DNA of 64,000 nucleotides from Ciborinia camelliae (lineage: Eukaryota > Ascomycota > Leotiomycetes > Helotiales > Sclerotiniaceae): assembly GCA_025890175.1 (NCBI GenBank), contig JANPYM010000010.1:1456427-1520426 (forward strand), written 5' to 3'. The translations under genes and the position numbers were made by a program. Of the stretch, positions 35,291 through 47,912 are shown in pieces. Numbering within the stretch: position 1 is the stretch's first letter; every line of letters starts with the position of its first letter. The notes under the pieces were generated by a model. It saw nothing but the letters and a program-made list of their open reading frames with translations. It ran no database searches and was not told the origin of the DNA.

Positions 35291-36936
35291 GTGTGACCTT
35301 CTAGTTCTGGTGAACTCTGAGCGACAGGAAAGAAAATGATATCCTCAGCCCCGATTCCTTCAAGAACAATTAATTAATTTTACAAGATTAAGAAAGAGTA
35401 GCGAGCCTCGCTAAACGAAGCTAAGCTCCCTCCTCGCACACCACTACGCTACAATGCTACATAATCCTTACGCACCATGCTACTTGAAAGTTGAAACATC
35501 AGAGAAAACTCAAAACACGACGAATTTGACACCGAGGATTCTACGCTCAACAATGTGCTTAATGAAGACCCTTCAGATGCTTTCCACTCCATGAAGCACC
35601 GAGTGAGTGAGTATATTTCCCCACCGCACCAAGTGAGAAATATCAACGAGTATCGTATGCCCAGAAATCAATCCTTTGCCATAAGACAAGGAAGGATCCG
35701 AATGCGCCCATGCCAATCGAAGAGATATGTATAGAAACCAAAGCAAGAAAGTGATAGCCGACCCCCACCCGTGACTTCTTGCAAGCAGCAGAGCGAAGAC
35801 AGGCTCGCGGATCTCTTGTGTGCTTGTGAGTGAAGATGGAAACGACGAAAAAGTGGATGCAGAAGTGAAGGTAAATCCCCGTGTTCCTTCCTTAATTCAT
35901 TACATTTCATTCTCCCTTGCTGCTTCGTTCTGATCCTCAAGGGCGGGTTATTTACCAAATTTGGGTGTGGATCAATGGAACATCTTTGATGGGAAATCGT
36001 CACGGTTTTGACGTACCCTGTAGAAAGCACTAGGGAGGAGTATTTCCAGATTTTGTAGGTTTATCAACATCTTATTGACTACCATCCGATCTGATTAGTC
36101 TAGATAGATTTCATGCTAATATGACTTCGTTGAAAAACCACATTGTCTCGAGGTCATCATATATTATGAAAATATCTTGAGAAAAAGACCATCTTAACAC
36201 CTACCCCGAAACTTCATCCGGAACCAAAGACGTTTCCAGCAACAGGATGTATTGATTTCTATACTGGTAGGGCAACATAGAACATTTGCAATAATGAATG
36301 GATTATATGTCGAGAGATCGTGAAATTCTAGGCATCTAGTTATTTTGGGGGCCAAGCCTGACAATGCGCGGTAGTGAGGGGCAGTGGTGAGCAAGAAGTA
36401 GCCGCATACGCTATATAGCCACATCATCATGTGGCTGTACTAGTATGTAGGTAATATAAAATGAACTGTGGCATAAAAAAGAAAGTTTTCTATAGGTAAG
36501 ATCTTTTCTATTAATGGGATGTATTTTGAGCTGTGTTGGGTGATGACTAACTAGGTATCTTAGCATGCAGCAGTGTCTAGGTATAGTTAACGAAAAAAGT
36601 TGCTCCTCCTCCCGCTTCTCCCCTTTCTCCGAGAGCTTTTATCAACACCAGAAAATGCCCGACCAAAAAAAAAAAAAAGAAAGAAAAAGTCCAAAAAAAA
36701 CATACAACAGTAGGGATTCGCTGGTGGTCACCCACCCAACTACTAATCTACCGATCTGAAGCTTGTGTATGGCAGAGCGGACGGGATGCCCAATTCTCTT
36801 CAGTCTATGGTCGTATGTGTCAGAACGTACTCTAGATGGATTTATATCCCATCAAATACTTAATATTCTCTATTCTCTCAAAAGTTTTGTTGCATATCTG
36901 CTACAGGGCATTGGGCCTGTAACCCCCTATAACCCC
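35291..36936. other. Intergenic, nothing supported
   Basis: AT-rich with short frames (35668-36030 minus is the longest) lacking features. A poly-A-rich patch lies near 36665-36700. It could include further decayed sequence upstream of the WD40 fragment. Confidence 0.35.
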
Positions 36937-37950
36937 CTATAACTCACCTATAAATCCCCAATCCCATTCAACCCCATCAATAACCAACCCACCAGCATCC
37001 CCATCACCTCGCCTTCCACCCAACTCTCCCCACCCACTCCACTCCACAAACCCCTCTACATCCACCCTCTCCCCCAACAACTGGACGGTATAAAACCCCC
37101 TCGCCAATTCCTCATGGCTCGCAACACGATGGATGGACGTAACCATGACACGCGCGACACAAGCACGCGACATGATTCAGCTGTTCATGGGGATGCCAAC
37201 CCCTCATCCGCACTGTAGCGTAGACGAATTTGGGGATCAGGTGATGATAGGTGAGGAGGATCCAAACTCGGTCACACAAGTCGCGCGCGGTAGTCGTGGC
37301 GCGGAGTGCTTGTGGAGTGGTGGGGGGAGCGAGGAGCTGCGTCACGTAGGTAGGTGGTGAGGAGTGGGGGAAGGAATTCTGGGAGCGGGGTGGAAGGGGG
37401 AGGAGAGAGGAGGTGTGTTGGGATCGGAGATGCTGTGAGGGAGGGTGTGGGTGATTAATGTTGAGGTTGGAATATATTTTTTGGATGGAGGGACTGGAAT
37501 TATAGGTTGTATATGACAAGGTCTTGATATCGAAAAAGAGATAAATAAAGATTTCTTAGGCGATATACTATTGATGTAAGTAAGTTTTCGTATCAACATC
37601 TGATTATACAGTAGTGAAATCAAGTCGAGGGAAAACAATCCCACTTCAATAAAATCCGCCAGCTCAGCGGCATCATGAAACCCCAGCTCTTCCGAATCTC
37701 CATCTTTCGAAACCGGTGTAATCGCCATCTTCCTCCTCGCTTTTACTTTCCCTCGACTTTTCCGTTTCGAATGGGGGGAGGAAGTCACAGGTGTGCATTT
37801 TTCGATTAGAGGTGCGGAGATGCAATCGAGAAAGACGCGGAAATTGGGTTCTTCCTCATTAGTGATCATGAGGGGTGGGATTGGTTGAGGTTCTTGTTCG
37901 GAACCTTTGGGTACTGGAGATTCGAAATCTGTACCTATGTACAGGTACAT
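36937..37950 (-). pseudogene. Frameshifted gene for a fungal HNH-like (YisB-type) zinc-binding protein
   Basis: The N-terminal part (37950-37645) has FRVFLDCISAPLIEKCTP and KRKSRGKVKARRKMAITPV, as in a widespread fungal family. A likely intron (37568-37644) is followed by YIA-stop-EIF (TAA at 37556-37558). Then come TLSYTTYNSSPSIQ and the conserved core LTYHHLIPK...RGWH...LNHVACLCRACHGYVH. The family continues with VHRVASHEELA and a YTVQLL stretch, but here this lies in another frame. A tandem CCATCCAT (near 37126-37133) adds 4 bp and shifts it. One stop plus one frameshift indicate a pseudogene, or sequencing errors in low-complexity DNA. Confidence 0.65.
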
Positions 37951-40247
37951 AGGCTCTCAAAGTCAATTGCCAATTGCCAGTCATGACGGTAGAGCAAACC
38001 AGGGATCCAACTGCAATGCTAATGCACGATCCATTCCCGCCATAGTATCAAGTTTCGGCTTTCGGTACTGTGGCATTTGGTTCGATCCCCTGTAACCTAA
38101 ATAATAAACCTACCCCGCACCTTGCATGTTATTTTGGGTAGCCTGAACGTCATTGATCTAACACCATCTATTATTCTTCGAGGTGCAAGTGCGATTATTT
38201 AACACACTACAATAAATTCCCCCCAACCATGTTTTCTCAGACGATCCTAGCATTCGATCTCCACAGTAGTACACTTCTCTCAACCAAAATTATCACAAAA
38301 GAATTCGCTCTTCATTTCGGCGATAAGAAGGCCATTGGCAATCAACTGCTAGATACATAATGCCGAAGATATATAAGTAAAAATATCATTTACTAGGTAT
38401 CAAATCCCACGAAATATATTTAATTGATAAATCAATCCAGCAAGAAGAATATACATTTCGCATGAACAGCATGTGTAAAAAATCCCTCCCAATTTCCCCA
38501 TCGTAATCTATTTAGCAAATCTCATTTACAAGAACAGCACTATACAACAAGCTCTTCTGCTCAATAACAACTAATTACATCTCCATCACGCATTCAGTGA
38601 AACCAAGCTCCCACATTCCTATCCCGATCCCGATCCCGATACTCAGAATATAATGCAAGCATAGCTGCATAAGTACAAATAAATCACTTCCCCCATTCCC
38701 ATTCCCAGACATATACATCACGCATGCTCCCAAACTACTGTAGGTACCCCACAACCCCAAGATCTCCACATATACATTATCCCCAGAACAAAAACCAAGA
38801 TACGCAGCTCCATTCTCAGACCCACCCACCTACCCCCCAACTATCAATCACCGCACGCTTCACTCTCCAAGAAATCTGCGCACATGATGTCCATGGGATG
38901 TTACAAGTCCGACGCGCGGGTCTATGGATATCTGCTTGAGAAAGGAGGGTGGAGAGGAGATGATGCTCGGGAGCATGTGTGGCGTGTGAGTGGAATTTGT
39001 TTGATGTTGTGGGGGTGAAGGCGTCCGGATTGAATTATTGAATTATTGAATTGTTGCTAGTGATGATTGATGATTGATGATTGATAATTGATAATTGTGG
39101 AAGGGAATGAATGGATGGATGGATGGGTGATGAAGATGATGGTAGATGTATGTGGTAGGTGGTAGGTGAATAGTGATAAGATGAATAGTGGTGAGATGAG
39201 AATGTTGATGTAATGAGAGTGAATAAATAGTGATAAGATGAGAGTGAATAGGTAAATAATAATGAAAATAAATAATGATAAGATAAGAGTGAAAGTTGAT
39301 TGTGGTGACTTGGGTTGTGAATGTTGGTTTAATGAATGTTAGTGTAATGAATGTTAGTGTAATGAATTTTAGTGTAATGAGAGTGAATGGTTGGTAATAA
39401 TACTGAAAAATAAACGATAATAAGAATATTCACTCCAAACAACCCCCAAAAAACCCCATCAATAATCAACCCCCCCAAGCACCCAAATAATACTAAATTT
39501 CCAGCAGCAAATGCATTATACAACCAACCAAGATTTTTCTTTTCCACAAGGATCAAAGTGTACAACATGAATCAATATAACATAATAGCCCTAGAAGTAG
39601 TTGATACTCGAGTACCTAAAACCAACCTCTAAATTCCATTTAAATTCTGCACACCCAATGAAACCCTCCCCTCCCCCTCCCAGTATCCCAACCCAACCCA
39701 ACCCAATCCATCCCAAAAGCCATGCAACCATCATCCCATCCGCAATCGGTCCCTCCTACAATTCGCATTCGCATTCGCATTCGCAATCCCAATCCCATTC
39801 CCAGCCCGAGGTCAAATCCCCAGCGTACATAATACATGATACATGATACATGATTATAGCACAACCATCGCCATGCGATCCCAGACCACCGACAAATTCC
39901 CCTTGACAAAAGAAAAAGAGAAAAGAGATGAGAGGTAAGAGGAAAATCCGGCAACACGAACAAAGAGATATCCCACGCGCCAGACGCTGACCCAAGTCCT
40001 AAACAGCAAAAGAAATCAAACAGAAGACAAGGGGTATCATGTACAAAAGAAAGCCATCCAAGCCAAAGCTCCATCACATCGAAGACTAGAACCAAATTTC
40101 TGCATCCCAGAACTTAACCTTTGATGATTCGTTCTCTTTCAACCACTAAACCTTTTGCCACATAAACATTTAATATCTGAAATCATGCCCTTAATCGAAA
40201 CAGTAAAAGCTTCGTCGAATATAGCATCACAGCATTCTCAGCTGACC
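37951..40247. other. Intergenic, low-complexity and minisatellite-rich
   Basis: Contains AT-rich sequence, a short run of a 15-bp unit GTAATGAATGTTAGT near 39332-39375, GATTGATGATT repeats near 39065-39095 and a CGCATT microsatellite near 39762-39785. Open frames here are products of repeats or shadows. No gene is supported. Confidence 0.45.
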
Positions 40248-42441
40248 CTACCCAACAACCCCCGCAAGCACCCCCATACACCCCAAATAAACCCCCACAC
40301 AAACCAATCCCTCTCTTCTCTGCGAGGCCCTCGAGCCCCTAATACTACCTATAACATCGCCGACGCCCATAAATCCACTTTGCACCAAGGCTCCTACAAT
40401 CCCCGTGCCAACTAAGCAAACAACCGTCATTCTTCCCAGAAATGTTGGGATCGTTGCGAATGTCAGAATTGGGAGTAAGATACTGAGGGCTATTGCAAAG
40501 GCGAGGGTAGGGAAATCCTCTGCATGGGAATTGGTATTTCCGCTCACGACGAGAAAATCATCCATTAAACGAGGTGGATGAAGGGGTGAATCGACTGGAG
40601 TACTAGTGGGTGTTCTTTCGATCGGACGATCGTCATCACTACTATCTGACAATAAAGATGATGGTAATGCGCGTCTTTGTCGAATTAATTGATCTCCAAT
40701 TTGATGACGACCTTGACTTCTAAAACCAGAGGAACTTGAAGCAACAGAAACTAAATCATCCTCCACTTTTGGATCTAAAAATCTTGTCTCTGCTTCGGTT
40801 ATGGGGCGGGCGGTTTGAAGATATTGGCGGTAGTGGGTAATGTCTGGTTGGGAAGCGGGAGGGAGGGATTGAAGAGAGTGGAATGAGGTTAGAGTTTGGT
40901 CTAAAAGAGGTTAGTATGGGGGAATATGCGGGGCGTGGGGAAAGGGGATGCTGACTGTACTGAGCCAATTTATAACCAATCCTCCCCAAAATATCAATTT
41001 TATGCCACTGTAAATCACCACCCATTTGTTCACTCGCTCTTCTTGATGCAGGAATTACATCTAGCCCTACGTTAACATTACCAGTATGACGTAACCTTCT
41101 TGATTCCGTATCGGCTCTGTCTAGTCGCTGTAGTTGTTCTTCTAGTTCGCTTATTTCATCTTGAAGATGAAGGAGAAGACGATGATTTAAAGCTTCGAAT
41201 TTTCGATACATGGGTTTGATTCGATCTTCGACTACGGTATCTGAACCGGAATGGGAGGATAATGATAAACGAGAGGCGAGAAGTTCGTAGCCTGTAATAT
41301 TAGGATCAATCTGAGAAGGAAGTCCGTGTTTAGGTGGGTGTGGATTGCGGGGTGTTTCAAGGTCGGAGGGAGAGAGTGGATTACTGTCTGTGCGGTGATG
41401 GGATTTTGGTGGTCCGAATGATGGGGCAGCTCCGTAATAATTTTGACGTTGATTAGCCGCTGCCATTTGAGATGCTAATTTGATTGATGCATCTTTCGAA
41501 TTTGTGGTAACTCGTAGATTTTCTCGGCCGTGAACACTCCGTTCCGGTGACGTACTCCTGTCTGTATCGACATCGGCTTCTGGGGCCGAGAAATCATCGC
41601 CGTGAAGACTACTTGATACGGAAGAAGGAACGCTTAGATGTTCCTCTGGAGTATGTGGGCGTGATACCGGGGCGAAGTCTTTATCGCCATGATTGATCAA
41701 CCATTTGGATGTATCCTCCTGTTTCTCCTCTTTCTCCTTCTCCCCCCGAACTTCTCCTCCTCGTCCTCCTTCTTCTTCTTCTTCTCCATCAGAGTCTTGT
41801 TGCAAATACGCAAATACATTTGGAGGAGATGGTACTGCTGGTGACAAAGGCTCTTCTCTAGTCTCGGTCTCTTTTCCTGTAGAAGATTGTTTCGTAATAG
41901 AAGCTTGAGTTACCGTCGAATTACTTCCACTTGAGCTACTAGAATTATTTGTTGTCGCAGTTAAGGATGTCAAGTTCGATATCATAGATGGCGATGTTAA
42001 CTTTGCCCTTGAAGCTGCAAGGATCGATTTGTGATCAAGTATATTTTCCTCATCCGAAGAACTTGACGATGAAGACGATGATGAACTTGAATCTCGGTTC
42101 TTTTGCGCCGGCCTTTGACGAAGGCGTTGCCCCTCCATCTCACTTCCCTTTGAAGATGATCCACTTGCGCGCTTCGCATTTGTATTCTTTGGTTTCGGTT
42201 TTGGCGCAGAATGCCTGCTGCCACTTGGAGTAGATTTATGCATCCTTCGTGATCTATCTCTTTCCCTAGTAGTATTTGCTTTCGTAGGTGAAGACGACAT
42301 GGTAGAATCGTGAATAGAGCGATGTTGATGATGAGTTATTCCAGACTGGAATTCTTGTTCGGTACCCCTTACATCGTCCCTTGATTCCTCGGAATCCTCG
42401 ATTATTGATTCAACTGTTGGTACTTTGTATCTTGTAGGCAT
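40248..42441 (-). CDS. DUF6594-family membrane protein with long disordered N-terminus
   Basis: Predicted 712 residues in two exons (42441-40956, 40900-40248). Roughly 370 N-terminal residues are Ser/Glu-rich with a Ser run and acidic stretches. The DUF6594 region follows: ITGYELLASRLSL, IKPMYRKFEALNHRLLLHLQ, DEISELEEQLQRLD (coiled coil), WHKIDILGRIGYKLAQYNQT, and TEAETRFLDPKVEDDLVSV. Three hydrophobic helices (LAFAIALSILLPILTFATI and two more) end the protein. The intron must use a weak GTCAGC donor at 40955 to give the family-typical QYNQTL junction; the better-looking GTACAG breaks the frame. The function of the family is unknown; it is common in filamentous ascomycetes. The ATG at 42441 is the first of the frame. 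Confidence 0.8.
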
Positions 42442-44721
42442 ATCTAATCAGGAATCTACAAAATTCATCTCATATCAGCTTCACATTATCATTCAAAGAT
42501 AAGAGAAGAAAAAGCAAAAAAAGCAAAAATCAATATATTTCATCATGAAGGGATTGTTCTGATTTTGACAGGGCTTACCTTGATATAATTTGGGTGGCAG
42601 CTATGGTGGTGTATCGATATCAGATAACGAGCCACCAATGCCGGATGAAGATAAAATGATGGATGAATGAATTGATACAAATGGATTAAAATATTTAATA
42701 ATAGTAAACATGATAATGAAGGGAGATATAAAAGGGACGGATGAGAAGAAGAGAAGAGAAGAAAAGAGAGTAGAGAAGAGAAGAGAGAAGTACGAAATCC
42801 CCAAAGGATTAATATAATGATGATAATGTGATTGTATGTATATCAATTCCCAACTTCAGCTATCACACAAGTCGTATAAAACTGGCGCGCGCTCGGATTA
42901 AATTGGGTTATGATGATGAATGAGAGGAAGGGGGGCTTGGATGGGGTGATGTGTGTCTGAGAGTGAGTGTTCAGCCGTCTCGTGAATGAGGGGGAGAAGT
43001 GTTTCAAATTATTCTAAATGATGGAACCACCAACACCTAAGAAAAGAATGAATGATATGATTGAATATAGATACAAGGGAGGCAGTGAAGGGGGAAAAGG
43101 TTTGAGAGGGAGAGAGAGTTGGTATCAGGGATATTGGATGAGAATGGAACAAGGGGATGAATGAATTATGATCATAAGGGGAGGTTCCCGTGAGTGGGTG
43201 AGTTAGGTACTTCCGGAGTATTGTTTGAGAATCTTATAAGATGTTGGGTTGTGATGTGTATGGATGAGACTTTGTGTGCAGTGTAATATGTAATACACAA
43301 TGTACACAATGATTTTTGATTTTGGTTGATTCAACTGTACAGTAGATAGATAGATAGATAGGTAGGTACCTACTTATTCATATGAGCATCTTTGAGGCGT
43401 GGATTGGAGTCATGGAAACGACAATTGCTGGTTGGTCGGTCACACTTCGTGATGGGCTGATAATGTTTCTGTATTTGGAAACTCCACGCTGAATACCTAG
43501 GTATCTATAATATCTATTCTCTATCCGGGGCTTGATTTTCGAAGGATTTCATGCAAAATATGAGATATGAGTGAGGATCATAACTTTTGGCTTCACGGCC
43601 GGGTGATACTAATAATGTACGATTGCTTCAATGTTGCGAGTACCTGGGCTACCTACATCTACATGTCTTGGTGGCTTGGTTTGGCTTTGGCATATGCTGG
43701 TAACTTTAGTTCTTGGGCTCATATGGGTACCACCTTACCTACCTAGGTAGGTATCTATGTATAGCTGTCTAGGTAGCTGTCTAACCATCTACCCCCGGGG
43801 AAAGAATAAGAATCAATATAGTGAGGTTTTGCTGTATTGGAAGAGCGAAAACACCAACCATGCCGTGGATTGGTCGGATCGATCGTTGCGGGATCATCCT
43901 TTAGCCCCAGAAGATGTGATAACTACAAGGGATCGATGCAGCAGCTACAATGATGTGAAATAGGTGAGAGGTTCAAGGACTGCCCAGTGGACCATAGACC
44001 GACCTTGGTCCATCAGATTGTGACAATGTTACATGAATACACCATTGAATTGGGTACCGACATCAAACAAACACCATTTCGAATGAGGCTATTGCTATCG
44101 CTGTTGGTGACTCTGTGATTCTAAATGTAGGTACCAATTTCAATTCTCAAATAAAATGCTGGAATTAATTCAGCCGCAACTTTTCTCAATTTTAAACGCC
44201 AAAAATGATCATCGTCGCCGAGCATGATAAAGATATTGAAGGTGTTGAGGATGGTCTTATCTGATGTTTTCCGAGAGGTAGATGACTTTTCTATTACACA
44301 AAATAGAACATTCTGAGAGACGTGCCTATTTTCTACTCGACACCAAATTCCAAACTTCGCCTCCTCAACCCGTTGTATAACCAATACTTCTTTTACACAT
44401 ACTACAGACTTACCAATATTACTCGCCTTGCCTTACGGAAAATCATAATATGTCCGCCGCCGGTACTATTTGAAGTTCATGCATCACAAAAACAAGAGAG
44501 AGTCATAGCCACCCAGTGATCTTATCTTTGCCCCTCGAATCGGGTGCCCAACAGACCAGAAAATATTATTACATGCATGAGCCCGAACCATCTCTGCCTG
44601 ACCCTCTGATCACCGAATTCTCCGGAAAATCCCTAACCTCTATCAAAAGATTCTTTGGATTCTTTGCCCAAGAGGCCAATTGGAACTATACCACCCAATT
44701 CACATAGGCTCCGCAAGTCCG
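42442..44721. other. Divergent intergenic region between the DUF6594 and GatB genes
   Basis: 5' flanks of two divergent genes. It includes AGAGAAGAGA-rich tracts (42745-42790) and a GATA/GGTA microsatellite (43342-43370). The in-frame TTG-initiated extension of the GatB frame (44680) is not used because an ATG with a presequence-like N-terminus follows. No other gene is supported. Confidence 0.45.
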
Positions 44722-46566
44722 ATGACTCGATTCTCACCCCTCGTCCTTCGCAGATACCTGCTTGGGGGCCAGATCAACTCGACAGGTTGTCTTCGTCATA
44801 GCGCGATCAGTGGTAGCCATTTATCAACCATCTACGCCTCGAGATCTCGGGCGATACAAGAATTACATACTGACACAGAATCGGCGTCTTCGTCCCCGAC
44901 AAACCAAGGCATCCAAAACTCATTCAAGGCAGCGCGCAAACAATTGAAGGATGAAGGCACAGGGCGAAAGACAGAAAAGTTACAAAGCCTCGACGAATGG
45001 GAGTTGACGGTGGGAATCGAAATTCACGCACAATTAAATACCGAGCGAAAACTTTTCTCCTACGCCGCCTCGACCATCAACGACACTCCCAATACACATG
45101 TTGCCTATTTCGATGTCGCCCTACCGGGCTCTATGCCAATATTCCAGAAGGAAACCCTCATACCTGCCATTCGAGGAGCCCTTGCATTGAATTGCAATAT
45201 CCAAAGGAAGAGTCAATTCGATCGCAAACATTATTTCCATTGGGATCAACCTGCGGGGTACCAGATCACACAATACTATGAACCATTTGCGAAAGATGGA
45301 TATGTCACATTATATCCGCACGATGGAATTGCAAAGGAGGATGGAGAAGAAATACGAATCGGGATCAAACAGGTACAGATGGAACAAGATACAGCCAAAA
45401 CCATCTCACAGCCTGGAGATATCCATTTGTTGGATTTCAATCGTGTGGGTGTACCCTTGATCGAAATCATATCTCTGCCGCAGATCCATCATCCTAGCAC
45501 CGCAGCTGCATTTGTCCGAAAGGTACAGATGTTGTTGAACTCGGTTGATGCTTGTGTCCTTGGTATGCAATCCGGTGGATTGAGAGCAGATGTGAATGTT
45601 TCCGTGAGAAAGCGAACCGAAGAAGGTGCGGGTTATGAATATGCGGGAGTTCGAGGACTTGGCCAGCGAACCGAGATCAAGAATTTGAGTAGTTTCAAAT
45701 CGATCGAGGATGCCATTATAGCAGAACGCGATCGACAAATCTCGGTTCTCGAACAAGGAGGGGTCATTGAAGGAGAGACCAGAGGATACGCAATTGGAAG
45801 TACAGAGACACGGAGACTTCGAGGCAAAGAGGGAGAGGTAGATTATAGATATATGCCAGATCCAGATCTAGCCCCTGTGATTATCGATGAGAAACTTACA
45901 CAGCATCTCGGTGCTACGCTCGGCGCCCTCCCCGATGCCGAATTGGCAACCTTGCAATCCGAATATGGTATCACGGCGAAGGATGCCCTCGATCTCGTGT
46001 TTTTGAACGGCGGAGGCCGCGTCGCATACTTTCGCAACGTCGTCGATGTTTTGGTTTCCTTGAATCCCGACGCGCCGCAGATGCACCTGGGCAAACTGGC
46101 CAGCAATTGGGTGTTACACGAGCTGGGGGCTCTGCTCTCGGATTACGCCGACGAGGAAAATCCCCTGCATTTCACCCGCGAGGGCTCCTGCTTGATTCCC
46201 CATGCGCACATGGCGCAGCTGATTCACCATCTCCACGGCGCGAAGATCACGGGCACCACGGCCAAGAAGGTGCTGAAAATCCTGTTCGAAGATGGACCGC
46301 TCAAGCGCGAGTGGTCGGTCGAGAATATCATCGACGAGCAGGATTTATGGTGCACGCAAATGGATACCCACGAATATGAGGAGTTGGCCCAGAGTATCTG
46401 TGAGCAGGATGTGCACACCGTGCAGGAAATCTTGGCCGGGAAGGATGGGAAACTTAATTTTCTGTTGGGGAAAATGATTAGGGCGGATAAGGAGGGGAGG
46501 GTGCAGCCGCTGGTCGCGAGAGAGGTGTTGGGGAGGATTGTGGAGGGCTTTAGAAATGATACTTAG
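44722..46566 (+). CDS. Mitochondrial glutamyl-tRNA(Gln) amidotransferase subunit B
   Basis: Single-exon, 614 residues. The Arg/Ser-rich N-terminus (MTRFSPLVLRRYLLGG) is a probable mitochondrial presequence. The GatB fold begins near residue 95 with VGIEIHAQLNTERKLFS and continues with DVALPGSMP, RKHYFHWDQPAGYQITQYYE, DFNRVGVPLIEI and GGLRADVNVSVR. A C-terminal GatB/YqeY domain has KMIRADKEGRVQP. With the amidase (GatA) and GatF-type partners it converts Glu-tRNA(Gln) to Gln-tRNA(Gln) in mitochondria (yeast Pet112). Length and motifs match the family, so it looks intact. GC content rises toward the 3' half (about 46000-46300). Confidence 0.95.
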   Translation: MTRFSPLVLRRYLLGGQINSTGCLRHSAISGSHLSTIYASRSRAIQELHTDTESASSSPTNQGIQNSFKAARKQLKDEGTGRKTEKLQSLDEWELTVGIEIHAQLNTERKLFSYAASTINDTPNTHVAYFDVALPGSMPIFQKETLIPAIRGALALNCNIQRKSQFDRKHYFHWDQPAGYQITQYYEPFAKDGYVTLYPHDGIAKEDGEEIRIGIKQVQMEQDTAKTISQPGDIHLLDFNRVGVPLIEIISLPQIHHPSTAAAFVRKVQMLLNSVDACVLGMQSGGLRADVNVSVRKRTEEGAGYEYAGVRGLGQRTEIKNLSSFKSIEDAIIAERDRQISVLEQGGVIEGETRGYAIGSTETRRLRGKEGEVDYRYMPDPDLAPVIIDEKLTQHLGATLGALPDAELATLQSEYGITAKDALDLVFLNGGGRVAYFRNVVDVLVSLNPDAPQMHLGKLASNWVLHELGALLSDYADEENPLHFTREGSCLIPHAHMAQLIHHLHGAKITGTTAKKVLKILFEDGPLKREWSVENIIDEQDLWCTQMDTHEYEELAQSICEQDVHTVQEILAGKDGKLNFLLGKMIRADKEGRVQPLVAREVLGRIVEGFRNDT

Positions 46567-47912
46567 AGGGTGAGATGGATGGATGGATGATGGATGATGG
46601 ATAGATAAATTGTGTGTTGATTGATGTTGTTGAACTGATCAATGGATGGATGTCTTATTTCATTTCATATCATTTCTTGATCTCAACAAACCAATTAATA
46701 AACCAATTAACCAACTAACAAACAATAAATAAAGAGTCTGATTATATATGCTTCATCTATCCCTTATCTACCTACCTCTCTCCCTCTCTCTCTTTCTCTC
46801 TCTCTCCCTTAGCAAACCGCCCTTCTATTTCCATTTCCATTTCCATTTCCATTTCCAAATTCTATTCTTTCCATTTCCAACTCCTCCAAACACAAACACA
46901 TCACATCACATTTATCACATTTATCACATCACACCACATCAAAAAACCTGAATAATTTCCTCAAATCTTCTCAATCTTCTCAAATTTCTCAAATTTCTCG
47001 AACCCTCTCTCTTCTCCCCTATCCATCATCTTATCTTATCTCACGAATCAACCCCCTAGCCACCATCCCTTTCCCTCCTCCCTCCTCCCTCCTCCTCCTC
47101 CTCCCTCCTCCTCCTCCTTCCCTTTCCCCCCCCCTCCTCCCCCAAAAAAGCCCTCTCACNNNNNNNNNNTCCCCCAAAAAAGCCCTCTCACATGAAATCA
47201 CCCATCACCCCTAAAGAACTGCTCGTAAAAGCATATATATATATATATATATATATAGTATAAGAAATCTAAGGCTCGAAGCAAGCACTACCCACCGCAC
47301 CACCCACCCACCGACCCACCTACACCCACCCACCGACCGACCGACCCAGCCAGCCATCCATCCATCCATCCATCCATTCCCTAGATATGAGAAGAATTTC
47401 ATGCCATGCCACGCCACGCCACGCCATGCGAGAACAATCAATCAACTCCATCCATGCATGCAAGCTCCCAACCACCCAACCAACCAACCAGCAATAAGAC
47501 GCCAGGAACCCAGCCAGCCAGCCCAGGCCAGGCCAACCAAACCTATGAGAGACAGAGAGAAAAGAAATGACACACCCATTGATCCATCCCATCCATCCAT
47601 CCAAGAAAACCGGATATTAGTCATTCAACCCATCACGAAGACCAACCACCCATCCATCAAGCTTCCCCCAATTTTCCTTCTCACCCCCCCCCCCCCCCCT
47701 CTCACAACCCACCACCCATGGATCCCATTCCCATTCCCATTCCCATTGCAATCGCGCCGGCTCCCTCCCCAGCCTCCTCGATATTAGTAATCCCCGACAC
47801 CCCACCCTCATTAAACCCCAAACTGCGCGCGTGAACCGGCTGACTCTCCATCGTGCTTCTCCCGCCCAGAGAAGCCGGAACCGCCGTGCCACTCCCCATA
47901 ACCCCTCCATTG
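46567..47912. other. Low-complexity spacer between convergent genes, with assembly gap
   Basis: Dominated by TCTC and CCATTT repeats (46770-46857), CTCCTCC tracts, an AT dinucleotide run (47230-47258), CCATCCAT and CCACCGACC tracts, and a poly-C run (47686-47698). Open frames on both strands are products of these repeats. The region includes the 3' UTRs of GatB and wc-1. Confidence 0.6.
47160..47169. other. Assembly gap (10 N) with duplicated flanks
   Basis: The 22 bp before the gap (47138-47159) and the 22 bp after it (47170-47191) are identical, from TCCCCCAAAAAAG to CCTCTCAC. The gap most likely represents an unmerged overlap of contig ends rather than missing sequence. Confidence 0.9.

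Noticed and set aside
40901..40955. No-intron model with the DUF6594 frame ending at 40756
   Set aside because: The unspliced frame loses family similarity after LAQY. The spliced model restores QYNQTL, VEDDLVSV and the three C-terminal helices.
46107..46379. Long overlapping frames within the GatB gene on both strands
   Set aside because: They are shadows of the GC-rich coding sequence of GatB, whose frame has full family conservation.
47211..47790. Gly/Trp- and Pro-rich open frames near the assembly gap
   Set aside because: They are translations of CCATCC, CCACCGACC and related simple repeats on both strands. There is no start context or domain.
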